Assembly (NCBI RefSeq): GCF_035222275.1
Contig: NC_085882.1
Span: forward strand, 1,495,501-1,559,500
DNA length: 64,000 nucleotides
DNA from: Podospora bellae-mahoneyi
Taxonomy: Eukaryota > Ascomycota > Sordariomycetes > Sordariales > Podosporaceae
Direction of reading: 5' to 3'
Under the pieces are notes generated by a model. That model was not told the origin of the DNA. It worked only from the letters and a program-made list of their open reading frames with translations, and did no database searches. A program made the translations under genes and the position numbers. Shown here piece after piece: positions 47,037 to 58,570 of this stretch (positions are counted from its first letter, which is position 1; every line of letters starts with the position of its first letter).

Positions 47037-48855
47037 TTGAGGCGGACAGGCGAACTCGGGGACACAGGCTCTGATGCAGACACGCATAGACTGCTCATAC
47101 GACCGAAACGGCTGTGTCCAACTTCATCAGGGGGTAGGCATCGAATGGTGGCTATCACGGCGCAAACTGCCATGCCTGCACGGGCAACAAACGTTTTTCT
47201 TCTCAATGGTCAGGGCAGAGACGGAAATGGGCTATAAAGAACACTCAGTCTTGATAAAAAGGGGTGATATTACGGGGTGAGAGAGATGATTTTTTTGGAA
47301 CTCTACCGTTAGAGTGATTTTGGAACGTTTTTCATGGGCTGGAATGCACCACGTGTAACCTGTATTGTATCCAAAGATATTGTTGTACCTAGTTTTCCTT
47401 TGCTTCTTGGCGTTGTTATATTAAAGACACTGACTCGATTCGGAACAAATGCGAAGCGTGGGAGAGGCGAGACCGCATGACACGAATCCACGACGATGGT
47501 GTTGCAAAGCCTGAGGTTTACGTGATGGGTTCAACGCCCGTGGGTCTGTGAGGCTGGGCATGACAAACAGTAAGTCTGACGGCCGGCCCGGCAACCAACC
47601 CATCCAGCAATTACATGCGTCTCCCGGGCCGGGTTATTGGGCAGCAAACATAGGACTTTGTGGGATGGCAAGTCCTTGGTGATGATCAGGAATCTTCTGG
47701 ATAATTCTCACCTGTGTGTTGGAGATTTATTGGGCAGCTATGGTGACCTGAAGTTTTGTGATGGAAACAGGTTACACAAAGTCTTGGGAGTGGGAGACTG
47801 AGAGGTTGTCAAGCATACTACAACACGGTACATGGTGTATATAGAGAGATCAGTCTTGGCCCATCAAGGTGATGCTGTTCATAGCCGGGCAGTTTTTGAC
47901 AGAAAAATGCGGAGGAAGAGAGGGATGGAAAGAAAACTTGACCGCCAACCCCGAGCCACGGATGCCCCTCGCCCCCCGAGCAGCGCGGTTGCCCCGCCCT
48001 TGCGAAAATGTCGTTTTTCAGGTCCAGGAGGACACAAGAAAAAAAAAAGAGATGGTGGGATGATGGGTTTACGGTATGGGGTGGAAGGAGTGATAGGGGG
48101 GAAAGCAGGGCTTATCGCTAATCGGCAGTGAGAAATCTTATCGCGTTGCCCCTCGTTGCTTGGCAATCAGCATGATGCAATGGTGAAGCGCTGTCAGAGA
48201 GAAGTTGAGACGGCAAGTGCACTGGGTTGTAGAGTTGACAAGATGAATAGATGCCTTTGATGATACCTACTGCCTAGACATATCATTTCCTGCATGATAG
48301 ACACATGAGAAATGACTTGCAAAAACAAAAAAAAAAAGCATTGGGTGAACAAGAGTCTTCTTGTTCAAGTTTGCTGATGAAGATGCAACAAGACAAAAAA
48401 GGCCAATCGAGAATCTTCTCCTGGCTTCTGGGGGGGCCTTGGCTACGGCACAGACCCCCCGGGCGCGGGGCTATTCAAAGAGCAGCGGTGCCCGCCCCTA
48501 CCTGATGGAGGGAAATTGTATAGAGGGGAACTTGCGTGCCACTGTCGGGCAATCCAAACATCAAAGTCTGCATTAAAATCCATTTCCACTGTGGGAAAAA
48601 CCTCGTTTTTTTAGAGTCCAGTTTCCCGCCCATCACCACCAACCAAGCCTGCCTTTCTGAGCAGTCCAACGAAACCACAACCCCACCTTCTTTTTCCCCC
48701 CCCTTCTCACCCACACACAAACCCGCCCCATATCGTCCATTCTCGACTCGACTGGTGAGAACACATCTTCTTCGAAGCAACTTTTGAGCCATCCCAAAGC
48801 TTACCGGTTGCGTCTTGAATCTTTTTGCAGAGCCGAGTCCATACAACTGCCCAAC
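47037..48855. other. Intergenic, 1.8 kb
   Basis: The interval holds the chitin synthase 3' end and the Hsp88 promoter/leader. The last 250 nt are CA- and CT-rich, as in other leaders here. No protein-like frame, RNA gene or repeat was recognised. No heat-shock element could be assigned with confidence by eye. Confidence 0.5.
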
Positions 48856-51557
48856 ATGAGTGTCGTCGGTACGTTATGCGCCCACCACACACCTACCACA
48901 TGCCTCGAGAGCCTGACTGCTAACATGGCTTGCGTCTGACAGGTGTCGATTTCGGAACCCTTAACACAGTCGTCGCTGTTGCGAGGAACCGGGGTGTCGA
49001 TGTGGTAAGTAGGCTTACCCGCCCAACCGCCCTCCTGAAGGGGAGGAGGAAAGCAAAAAGTCGATAAGGCTGATTGTGATGGTACACCGAGCGCAGAACT
49101 GACAACGACTTTGTCAATGATAGATCACCAACGAGGTCTCTAACCGGGCGACTCCGTAAGTTTTCTCTTCTTACCCCTTGAGGTTGCTCTCCGGCTCCAG
49201 CCTGCTCTAGGAGCCGTGCAGAATTGGCGCCCAATGTCTAACACTCCTTCCACAGATCGCTTGTTGGCTTTGGCCCCAAGTCCCGCTATCTCGGTGAGCC
49301 CGCGAAGACTCAGGAGATTTCCAACCTCAAGAACACTGTCGGTTCTCTCAAGCGCCTGCTCGGCCGCACGTTAAACGATCCCGATGTCCAGACCGAGCAG
49401 GCTTTCATCTCGGCCCCTCTGGTCGAAATCGACGGCCAGGTCGGCGCCGAGGTGTCGTACCTCGGCGAGAAGACCAAGTTCTCTGCCACCCAGCTCACAG
49501 CCATGTTCCTCGGCAAGATCAAGCAGACCGCTGCTGCCGAGCTCAAGCTCCCAGTATCCGACCTCGTCCTGAGCGTTCCCGCCTGGTTCACCGATATCCA
49601 GCGCCGCGCCCTTATCGATGCCGCCGAGATTGCCGGCCTCAGACCGCTCCGCCTCATCAACGACACCACCGCCGCCGCTCTCGGCTACGGTATCACCAAG
49701 CTGGATCTCCCCGGCCCTGATGAGAAGCCCCGCCGCGTTGCCTTTGTCGATGTCGGTTACTCCAGCTACACCTGCTCCATCGTCGAGTTCAAGAAGGGCG
49801 AGCTCTCCGTCAAGGGTACCGCTTTCGATCGTCACTTTGGTGGCCGCAACTTTGACAAGGCCATCGTTGACCACCTCGCCAAGGAGTTCCACGGCAAGTA
49901 CAAGATCGACATCAACTCCAACCCCAAAGCCCTCTGCCGCGTCTACGCCGCTGCCGAGAAGCTCAAGAAGGTGCTCTCTGCCAACCAGCAGGCTCCTCTC
50001 AACATTGAGTCCCTGATGAACGATGTCGACGTTCGTGCTATGATCACACGTCAGGAGTTCGAGGCTATGGTTGAGCCCCTTCTCAACAAGGTCCACGTTG
50101 TTCTTGAGCAGGCCCTTGCCGACTCCAGGCTCACCAAGGAGGACATCGACATTGTCGAGGTTGTTGGCGGCGGCAGCCGTGTCCCCTCTATCAAGGAGCG
50201 CGTGCAGAACTTCTTCAACAAGAACCTCTCCTTCACCCTGAACCAGGACGAGGCTATCGCCCGCGGTTGCGCTTTCAGCTGCGCCATTCTCTCCCCCGTC
50301 TTCAAGGTCCGCGACTTCGCCGTCCAGGACATCATCAGCTACCCCATCGAGTTCGCTTGGGAGAAGGATGCCGACATCCCCGACGAAGACACCAGCTTGA
50401 CCGTCTTCAACAAGGGCAACGTCCTGCCATCAACCAAGATTCTCACCTTCTACCGCAAGCAGGCTTTCGACCTCGAGGCCAGATATGCCCAACCAGAGGG
50501 TCTCCCCGGAAAGGTCCCTCCTTTCATCGGTCGCTTCTCCGTCAAGGGCGTCAAGGCTACCGGTGGCCCAGAGGACTTCATGATCTGCAAGCTCAAGGCC
50601 CGTGTCAACATTCACGGTGTTCTCAACGTCGAGAGTGGCTACTATGTCGAGGACCAGGAGGTCGAGGAGGAGATCAAGGAGGAGGGTGACAAGAAGGAAG
50701 GCGATGTGAGTATTCTCCCAACACGTGAAAACAACCCCTTATCGGTGGATTCCACACAGATGAACACCACGGGTGGAATGGAGGAGGTGCCTGTCAGATC
50801 GCCGAAACGTCGCAAGACCGAGGCGCCCGAGACTAGCGAATCCGATCACCACGCTGGAGCTGTTGGGGAGGAAGATGACGAGCAAGAGAGAAATAAACTA
50901 ACCACCGAATCTTTTACACAAAAGGCCATGGACACAGACGAGAAGCCCAAGACCCGCAAGGTCAAGAAGCAGGTTCGCAAGGGCGACCTGCCAATTGTCA
51001 GCGCCACTCTTTCCCTCGACCAGGGCGCCAAGGCCCAGCTCTTTGAGAAGGAGTCCGCCATGGCTATGGAGGACAAGCTTGTCGCCGACACCGAGGAGAA
51101 GAAGAACGAGCTCGAGACCTACATCTACGACCTCCGTAACAAGCTCGACGACCAGTACTCTGAGTTTGCCAGCGACGAGGAGAAGGAGAAGATCAAGGCC
51201 AAGCTTGAGGCTACTGAGGTATGTTTTGGTCACTTGGTACAGGTGTGATGTGATCTGTCGCTGACGGTCAATCTACAGGACTGGCTCTACGACGAGGGTG
51301 ACGACACCACCAAGGCCGTCTACGTTGCCAAGATTGATGAGATCCGCGCTCTTGCCGGCCCCATCGTCCAGCGCCACTTCGAGAAGGTCGAGGCCGACAG
51401 GCAAGCACTCCAGGCCCGCCTGGATGCCGAGAGGGCGGCGAAGAAGGCCGAGGAGGAGGCCCGCAAGGCTGCCGAGTCCAAGTCAGACTCCAAGGACGAG
51501 GAGATGACGGATGCGGATGCGCCAAAGGCCGAGGTTGAGGAGGCTGGCGATCCTTAA
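48856..51557 (+). CDS. HSP88: Hsp110-family chaperone Hsp88/Sse1
   Basis: Exons 48856-48868, 48943-49004, 49124-49155, 49256-50705, 50925-51218 and 51279-51557; 709 residues. It is a nucleotide-exchange factor for Hsp70 and a holdase in the cytosol. The N-terminal ATPase domain runs '[42 protein letters not shown]' in pattern, then 'LINDTTAAALGYGI', 'FVDVGYSSYTCSIVEF' and 'VEVVGGGSRVPSIKE'. The extended Hsp110 C-terminus is 'DWLYDEGDDTTKAVYVAKIDEIRALAGPI' and a Lys/Glu/Ala-rich tail ending MTDADAPKAEVEEAGDP. The first exon is 13 nt. Intron 4 (50706-50924) has a gtgagt donor, an actaac branch and an aaaag acceptor, but is 219 nt with no stop in frame. The spliced form joins EEGDKKEGD to AMDTDEKPKTRKVKK, which fits the family. 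Confidence 0.95.
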
Positions 51558-52266
51558 GAGGGGTAGTAAGAACAAGGGTGAGGAGGAGGATTGGACAGAT
51601 GATTCGGAAGAGGAAATGATACCTTGAGCGAAAAAGAGAAGAAGCGGATAGGAGGGAATTAAAAATACCGGGACATGATTACGGACATGATGAAACCCAC
51701 TTTTTAGAAGTTTTCTTTTTTGTTTTTCTTTTTGAGAGAGAGGAGATGGAGAGGAAATTTTATGTTTACCCACCACTGCCATTACACTTTGCACACACAT
51801 TCCCGAGCCTAATAGGTTGAATGAGAGGTAGCGGTAAATCTTTTTTTCTTTAGGTATGAGGCTAGAAGGAGGAGGAGAGCGATGGATGGATTGATGGATG
51901 GTGGTCATTTGATAGATTGGGATGGTTTTTCCTTGGGGGGATAGTTTGGAATTTTGGTAGGGGGGGGAGGGTGGTATAACTTTTTGTAGTGTAGGTAGAG
52001 GAAATAAAGAGCGAAGGTGGGGTAGATAGGATGATGTTTCGGTTGGTGATGAGTGTGATGTGATGTGATTCGTGACTCGACATGGAATTCGTTCGTCAAG
52101 TTGACCACAACAAGAGAAAAGATGCATCAACCTTTTGTTGGAGAGATGGCATTTTGGTTTTGTTTTTTTTCAGAACCTTGATCGGGAGGCTTGGATAGAT
52201 AAGAGTTAGGCTGAGAGGGTGATCCTGAGCGGAGATTTCATATTGGGCCTATTTTCTTCTACAGAT

Positions 52267-52517
52267 TTACTGAGACTTTGAACCACCTTGGTGAGCGATG
52301 TGCTTCTCCATCTCTTCCACCAGAGCATGGGGAGGTTCGTCGTTGAGGGGGTGATGGCTTGTGCGATAAGGGCGTATTTCGCCTTCGAATTAGCCTTCTT
52401 TCTTTCCAACGCTTTGGGCAGAACCATGATGTTTGTAACTAAGTTTAAGACTGACGTGTTGGTGGACAGCCCCTGATGAGGGAAGAGATAGGTGTCTTTG
52501 TAGTTGTTGGGTAACAT
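52267..52517 (-). pseudogene. Possible small-protein relic or unresolved spliced gene
   Basis: On the minus strand one frame begins 'MVLPKALERKKANSKAKYALIAQAI', and a second register continues as 'HHPLNDEPPHALVEEMEKHIAHQGGSKSQ' to a TAA at 52267. Both parts look like real protein text, but the change of register is not resolved by a convincing intron; ggctaattcgaag at about 52385-52397 resembles an acceptor. No family recognised. It could be a short gene with an undetected exon, or a frameshifted remnant. Confidence 0.25.
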
Positions 52518-52603
52518 TTGCCTATCTAGCTAGGCAAAAGGGCTTGAATTCAGACCCGGGAGATGGATGAATAGGGGAAATAGATGGGAGAAGAAGAAAA
52601 AAA

Positions 52604-52721
52604 CATACAACACCGAGGATTCCCCAGTGGTCACCCACCTGAGTACTGATTCGGCCCTCAGCTGTTTGACTCGGGCAGAGCGGACGGGATGCCGTATTTT
52701 CAGCTGGGTGTGGTCGTATGT
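52604..52721 (-). rRNA. 5S ribosomal RNA, copy 1
   Basis: About 118 nt on the minus strand. It starts ACATACGACCACACCCAGC and ends GGTGTTGTATG, the usual ascomycete 5S ends, with the conserved 'TCCCGTCCGCTCT' loop, the internal promoter region and 'GGGTGACCAC' in the 3' half. The ends pair (ACATACGAC with GTTGTATG). A run of seven T directly downstream is a Pol III terminator. Helix II is a perfect CAGCTG/CAGCTG pairing. Confidence 0.93.
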
Positions 52722-52789
52722 GACGGTTTGGGTCAAGGGATGGGTTCATGTGTAGACAATGAGACTGAGGGAAAAAAACAGGAAAAATA

Positions 52790-52908
52790 CATACAACACC
52801 GAGGATTCCCCAGTGGTCACCCACCTGAGTACTGATTCGGCCCTTCAGCCATTTGACTCGGGCAGAGCGGACGGGATGCCGTATTTTTAGCTGGGTATGG
52901 TCGTATGT
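52790..52908 (-). rRNA. 5S ribosomal RNA, copy 2 (variant)
   Basis: About 119 nt on the minus strand, 68 bp from copy 1 and in the same direction. It differs from copy 1 at a few positions: C12 to T, G21 to A, the facing helix strand CAGCTG to TGGCTG, and one inserted A next to it. Helix II still pairs (CAGCTA with TGGCTG, one G-U). The downstream sequence contains a T5 run, a Pol III terminator. Confidence 0.93.
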
Positions 52909-54110
52909 GATTGTAGGAGGGAGAAATGCACACCATAAGTAGTAAAAAGAATTTTGCTGTACAAACTGTCGTCTTGTTCCCCCCTCCCCACATCCACATG
53001 TTTTCCCGTCTTGATGAGTTATGCATATGTTTTTTTTTATTTATCTCAATGAGTTTTATGCTAGGCCGCCTATCCCAAATTACACCGCTATCCCCTCCCC
53101 ATCCCCTTCGCTATCCCCGTTTACTTTGATGAAGAAACTAGAGCGTTGTGCATGATGATGATGTAGGGGGTATCAACATAAGAAACAAAAAAAAAAACAC
53201 AAAAAGCCAACCAGAGTCGAGATAGGTAATGATAAACTTCCTCTAACCACATCACCCACCCATCCATTCCTTTGAAAGAATAAAAGAAAAAAAAAATACA
53301 TGCCTCATAAGAGATAAATCATCGCACCAAAAGAAGTCTAGCATGAGCAATAAAAACAAACAAGCAAACGCTACAAAGATTTTTTTTTTATAAAAAAAAA
53401 TTTCCCTCCCCACTGGTATCTGCCTCTTCTTCTGTCTTGTGTAAAACTCGCGAGGAAAAAGAAAAAAAGAATCTATCTAGCCCGCCCACCCCCCATCAAT
53501 GGCTGATATGCATGATTAACGCCAAGAAGAAAAATAGAGCAGAGGGATGAAAATGATAAAAACAATACGACCAACAAAAACAATGAATCCGCTTGTAAAG
53601 CGGAATGTGTGTGCCTCCCACCCCATCAATCAACCCAGCCCCGCCGACCCAATCGCTATGCTTGTTATGCAGTGTCTTCATGTGCTGGTGTCGTCGTTGA
53701 TGCCTAGTCCGCCCCCTTTGGTTCCCCACATCTGCGATGCACCGGAATGAAAAGAGTGAGCAGAGAGGGTATTGAGAATCACAGCATAACCCCCAAACTC
53801 CAAAGCCAAAAAAAAAACCCTGGTTCCCGATTAACCCGCCTTATACGATGTTGAGGAAAGGCGCAGTGATGACAATCCTGACAGCAATCATGATGGATGA
53901 TATAAATGCCCCCGAAACGTGAGAAAACCGCCGTCCATGAGCCTTGCGCCTGTGCCACGATGCCATCCATCTTCATCCAAGTCGTCATGTGCGCCGGTGA
54001 TGTAAAGGAATGCTGCAAAAACCCGAGAGAAGGAAAAGTGAACGGTGAAAAACCATTGCGCCTGAAAATGCAAAATCAAGCCATCGCCATGAATCACCCC
54101 CAAGTCTCCT

Positions 54111-57100
54111 CTATTTAAAGAGACTTCTCAAATCTTGCAACCTCTGCCTCGCCGCATCACCCTGGCTTCTCACTCCCTCGGCCTCAGCACGGTCCATGCT
54201 CAAGCTGGCCAGCTGTTTCTTTTTCTCCTGCAGCGCAATCATCTTCTCCTCAAAGCTGCCACTCATGATATACCGCACCGTCCTCACAGGCCTCTTCTGG
54301 CCCAGACGATGTACACGGTCGATGGCCTGAGCCTCGGCGGCAGGATTGAACTGAGGCTCCATGACAAAGACACTGTTGCCAGCTGTCAGGTTGAGGCCCA
54401 TACCCCCCGCCATGATGCTGACAAGAATGACTTGTACATTAGGATCATCGCGGAACGCCTCCATGGCTTGGTTGCGAGCGTTGCGAGTCATCTTTCCGTC
54501 CAGACGGGAGTGGGTGATACCGGCGTCGTCGAGAGCGATCTCAATGAGATCAAGATGAGAAGTCCAGCCGGAGAAGACGACAGACTTGTAAGGTGGCTCG
54601 TCCGGATTGGCTTCACTCCGGGCCTTGTTGGCTAGAAGCTCTTCGACCAAAGCCCGAGTCTTTGTGTGAGGCCCAGTATACCGATCATCAGGAATGATTT
54701 TGCCAGCCCGAGTCTTCGTCTGGCGGGTCTCGTGCTCAACATCGGCTTTGCTTCGGCGGAGTTCAACGCAGTGAGCCTTTTGAGCAAAGGCGCATGTAGG
54801 GCAGCCCTGATGCATATCGCCATTGCCGTGCTGGTGCACGAACCTGATGCAGGTTGGGCAGTAGACGTGGAAGCACTGCGCCATGTAGCCCAAGACGTCG
54901 TTGTTCTGATCAGACTCTGGGTCGTCGACCTCGATGGCCCCAAGCTTGTTGTTGCACTTGATGCAGAAATCACTGCTGCCCTCCTGCATCAAGTAGTACA
55001 TCTCATAGGCCTTCTTCTCAGTCAGGGCCGGTTTCCCGTCGTCGTCCTCGCTATCCAAATCGATTGGGGCATCTGCCGACAAGCCTTGGATTTCTTGAAA
55101 ATCATCGTCATTCAGCAGATCCTTGCCATGCGCGCAGATCAAACGAAGTTGAAGAATAGACCGCAGAACGTGAATCATGGTCTTGCCACCCATAATGCGG
55201 GTCTGGCCGGTGCCCTGGCCCGTCAAGACCTGAACACGCTCCTCGGCCATCTTTTTGAACAGGTCATAGACCTTGCGCTCCTCGGAGGAGAACTCGAGGC
55301 GAATAACCTCGTCGGTGCGCTCCGGGAGTTCGATCTTGTCCTTGAGACGGCGGATGGTAATGGTGTCAATCAAAACCCGAAGTTTGGGCACAATGTCCGG
55401 ATCAGCAGCCTTGAAGGGAGCAATGATGTACTGGATAAACTTGCTTCTGTCGTCGAAGGGCTTCAGGCGCAAGAATGCCAAAAGGGAGGCAAGATCTTCG
55501 AGCTTGTTTTGAACTGGTGTTCCAGTCACGGCCCAACGGCGGTTAGCCTGTAGTCGGCAGATCGACTTGAACGACAGCGTGTTTTGCTCGCGAATTGTAT
55601 GGGCTTCGTCGAGAACGATGCGGAACCAGGCAATTTCCTCCAAGGGATAGAGGCCCGGCTTTTTCTTGAGACGTGCGTTGAGCTCGCTTGTGACGGATCC
55701 GTAAGTTGTGATCACCAGATCGTACCTGGCCAGCTGGGCAGAGTCCTTGATACGGTTGGCGCCGTGATAGATGTAGTATTTAAGCTTTCCAGGTTCGATA
55801 TGCTGCTTGATCTGCTCCTCCCAGTTCGTGATTGTGCTCAGCGGGCACACCAGCAAAGTGGCCTTCACATTCCGGCGAATTTGAGACAGGGGCAAAACCT
55901 GCGCGCGGGGGGCTTCATGGCTCTTCTGTGGCCTCTGATTCTGGACGACGGGCTGGAGGGGCTCACGTTGTGACCAGGCCTGCGCCTCGTCCAGAGTCTT
56001 GGCCAAGAGAGACAGAATGCTGAGCGTCTTGCCGAGGCCCATCATATCGGCAAGGATGCCGCCAAGAGTCGAAGGGGGCGGTTCCATCACCTCCTGGTTG
56101 GTGACCACATTGTAGTAGACCGTGGTGCCGAACTGATTTGTCCTGCGCTTCCATGTTGATGTGACGGGAGCCTTGCTATCAGCGTCTGGCAATTGCTCAG
56201 ACTCCCGAGAAGACATGAAGAACAGAGCTTGCTTCTGATGCTTCAGCAGCGGTGTTAAAATAGAGGGAGGAGGATCCAACTCCGGCAGCTCGTCCGACTT
56301 GGGGAGGGAGTCGAAAACACCCAGGACCTCGGACCGAATCTCTTCTACCGACTTGATCATGGGCGGAGCCTGATACTGGACGACATTGTTAACGCGGGCA
56401 AGGGAAGGCAGCTGCGGCCGGTTCTCCTTGGCCAGAGGGTTGAAGACTTTAACGCCGGACTCGACTCGCGGCGGACTAAGAAGATTAATGTTCTTCCGCT
56501 GCAACAGTTTACCCACTCTATCAGCAAAGGAGCGAAGACCATAAATCATCAACTCAAGTTTGAATTGGGTGGACACCTGCTGCCCAACCTCTTCGCCGGG
56601 ATTCTTGCGTCGGACGGGGATTCTGCAGTCAGTGCGTGTCCCAAAGGTTCCAGCCATGTCCATGAGAGGAGCAAGAACGCTGGCCGTCTTGGGATCAACC
56701 AAGCCAATGCAGCGCTTTTGCCAATCATGGGCATAAATCTTGGTGGTTGGATCGCCCGGGGTTCTCTTGAGCAGAATCTTGACTTGAGGCCAAAAAGCAG
56801 GACCGCCCATAGAGATCATGTTAGGCTTCGGGGCTGGGATCATGTGGCCTTTGATGAAGGCGCCCTCAACCATTCCAAAACAGACCTCCTCCTGTTGGGG
56901 ACTGCGGGGAATGAAATCGACGTCAGTGTCATCGGTCAAGTCAATTGTAGCGCCGGGGACCGGGGCCGCAGATGACTGTGAGGGTCCATCGGATCGGTCT
57001 TTGATGTGCTGAGCCAGGATGCCGCTGCTGGGTGAGAAGAAAATACTATTTGCAGGCAGTGAAGGATCATTCTCGTTGGCTGTCTTCCTCCTCTTTGGCG

Positions 57101-57389
57101 GCGGCACCATAATGCGCTCCTGGACATTGTGAAGGCGCTCGATACTCTGTTGAGCACCCAACCCGTTCTTGAAGATGGGCATGGTACGATTACTAGCCAA
57201 CCCGGTCGGGGCGCTCAGCTCCATGGGCGTTTGATCGGGACCGGTGAACTCAAAGGTGAGCTGCTCGGATGGTTGCGAAGGGCCTGGCGTGGATGACGAG
57301 GCGCCTTCACCAGGCTGGGCTGTACCAGACGATCCAGCTGCAGCCTTGGGGTTGAGCAAGTCGGCCGGGTTCCACGACGTGGAAGACAT
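54111..57389 (-). CDS. SNF2-family ATPase with RING finger (Rad5/HLTF-like)
   Basis: Single exon, 1092 residues from MSSTSWNPADLL; a longer in-frame extension upstream lacks a credible ATG. The N-terminal 150 residues are Ser/Pro-rich with an NLS-like PPKRRKT. Helicase motifs: 'LADMMGLGKT' (Walker A) near residue 450, 'LDEAHTIRE' (DEAH box) near 595, 'RRWAVTGTPVQN' and 'AIDRVHRLGQKR' near 1025. A RING-type zinc finger (CIKC...CFHVYCPTC...CPTC, about 810-865) is inserted between the two helicase lobes, the layout of Rad5, HLTF and SHPRH, ubiquitin ligases of post-replication repair. The segment at about residues 190-300 ('MVEGAFIKGHMIPAPKPNMISM') is HIRAN-like at best. It might equally be one of the other fungal RING-SNF2 paralogues. 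Confidence 0.88.
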   Translation of the reverse strand: MSSTSWNPADLLNPKAAAGSSGTAQPGEGASSSTPGPSQPSEQLTFEFTGPDQTPMELSAPTGLASNRTMPIFKNGLGAQQSIERLHNVQERIMVPPPKRRKTANENDPSLPANSIFFSPSSGILAQHIKDRSDGPSQSSAAPVPGATIDLTDDTDVDFIPRSPQQEEVCFGMVEGAFIKGHMIPAPKPNMISMGGPAFWPQVKILLKRTPGDPTTKIYAHDWQKRCIGLVDPKTASVLAPLMDMAGTFGTRTDCRIPVRRKNPGEEVGQQVSTQFKLELMIYGLRSFADRVGKLLQRKNINLLSPPRVESGVKVFNPLAKENRPQLPSLARVNNVVQYQAPPMIKSVEEIRSEVLGVFDSLPKSDELPELDPPPSILTPLLKHQKQALFFMSSRESEQLPDADSKAPVTSTWKRRTNQFGTTVYYNVVTNQEVMEPPPSTLGGILADMMGLGKTLSILSLLAKTLDEAQAWSQREPLQPVVQNQRPQKSHEAPRAQVLPLSQIRRNVKATLLVCPLSTITNWEEQIKQHIEPGKLKYYIYHGANRIKDSAQLARYDLVITTYGSVTSELNARLKKKPGLYPLEEIAWFRIVLDEAHTIREQNTLSFKSICRLQANRRWAVTGTPVQNKLEDLASLLAFLRLKPFDDRSKFIQYIIAPFKAADPDIVPKLRVLIDTITIRRLKDKIELPERTDEVIRLEFSSEERKVYDLFKKMAEERVQVLTGQGTGQTRIMGGKTMIHVLRSILQLRLICAHGKDLLNDDDFQEIQGLSADAPIDLDSEDDDGKPALTEKKAYEMYYLMQEGSSDFCIKCNNKLGAIEVDDPESDQNNDVLGYMAQCFHVYCPTCIRFVHQHGNGDMHQGCPTCAFAQKAHCVELRRSKADVEHETRQTKTRAGKIIPDDRYTGPHTKTRALVEELLANKARSEANPDEPPYKSVVFSGWTSHLDLIEIALDDAGITHSRLDGKMTRNARNQAMEAFRDDPNVQVILVSIMAGGMGLNLTAGNSVFVMEPQFNPAAEAQAIDRVHRLGQKRPVRTVRYIMSGSFEEKMIALQEKKKQLASLSMDRAEAEGVRSQGDAARQRLQDLRSLFK

Positions 57390-58570
57390 GTTGCCCGACT
57401 GTGCTTGGCTGGCTGTTTGTTCCTTATTTTGTTTTATTTTTGTAGTCAAATTTTAGTGGTATGTATCTGTGATAGATGTTAGAATAAGAATAACTAGCTT
57501 TGATTTGAGGACTGCTGAAGAAGATGAGAGAAGCTGGAGGACAGGATAGGCAAGTGAAGTCGGTGTGAGAAAGTGAATATGGGATGATGAGAAGGAGTTG
57601 ACCAGTCACATGCCGGGATGGGGGGCGTATCGTACCGTTGAAATGAAGCTACCAACAACGCCCACACTCAACCAGAGCACCGGGTCTTTCTTTTCTGTCG
57701 ATAAAAATCGGTTGTCCAGCCCTAGGCAACCAACTCGGGCGAATGATGAGATGTAAGATGCACCGACATCACAAGCAGTCCGATGAGGACGGGTGTTGTA
57801 TTACTGTTAAGGGTTGCTGGAGGGGAATGAGCTGCCGTGGTAGTGACTGGGAGCCTTGCTGTGGTGGGGCTTGCTGCATACGCAGTACCTAATACTGGGC
57901 TACCCGCTGCAGAATGGATCAAGCGATGGTATCCGTAGTGGGGGTTGCTTGGATGGGCAGGTATGGAAGCGGGAGGGCAACGGGAGATGAAGGAGAGAGG
58001 TTGTCAAAGGAAGGAAGACGGTGAGGGTGAGAGATCCTTGGTGAGGGCAGAGTTGGGAGAGTAGAGTAGAGTGAGCACTGCAAATAGCCAGGCAGGATAT
58101 TGTGGGAGCTGGGAATCTATTGTTGACGTTGGCTGGGTTGGTCGCTCACTTTTTGAGAGCCGAGAGGCTTTATCGCAATCGGCTGGGAGCGATAGGCGCG
58201 TGACCCTCGAAGATTGCAGCGGTTGGTGTGGCACGTGCCGCTGCGCAGACCGTGCCTTGCTTAGTCCACCACAGCGACCGTGATGCATCAGACGCTGGGG
58301 CAAAGCCTCTTGTTGCGGTGTGGTTATGTTATTATCTCGTACCAAGTTCAAATCGGCGTCAGGGGCGGCAAATGTCATCAAGGGACATGCAAGATGGGAT
58401 ATTTGCGATCGGGCCAGTCAGAGACAGTTTTCGGGATTTCTTCGCTGTCTACCAATCCCAACTGCAGCCTCAGAGCGGCACTAGAAGGCGCTTGATGCAT
58501 CATCAACCACTTCTGTAACCTCTGTTTGCACAGTGACGGGACGCCATGAGCGATCTCGCCCCATGGCTCC

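Larger units (their letters stand above)
51558..54110. other. Intergenic between Hsp88 and the SNF2 gene, containing 5S rRNA genes
   Basis: About 2.55 kb between convergent genes. It contains the Hsp88 3' end, a possible protein relic near 52206-52400, two 5S rRNA genes on the minus strand, and an A/T homopolymer-rich zone (53030-53480) with several poly-A and poly-T runs. No other gene was recognised. Confidence 0.6.

Noticed and set aside
57722-58381. Two minus-strand frames, one ending in a hydrophobic segment that resembles a GPI-anchor signal
   Set aside because: No signal peptide, no convincing splice linking the two frames, and composition is Ser/Thr/Pro-biased simple sequence.
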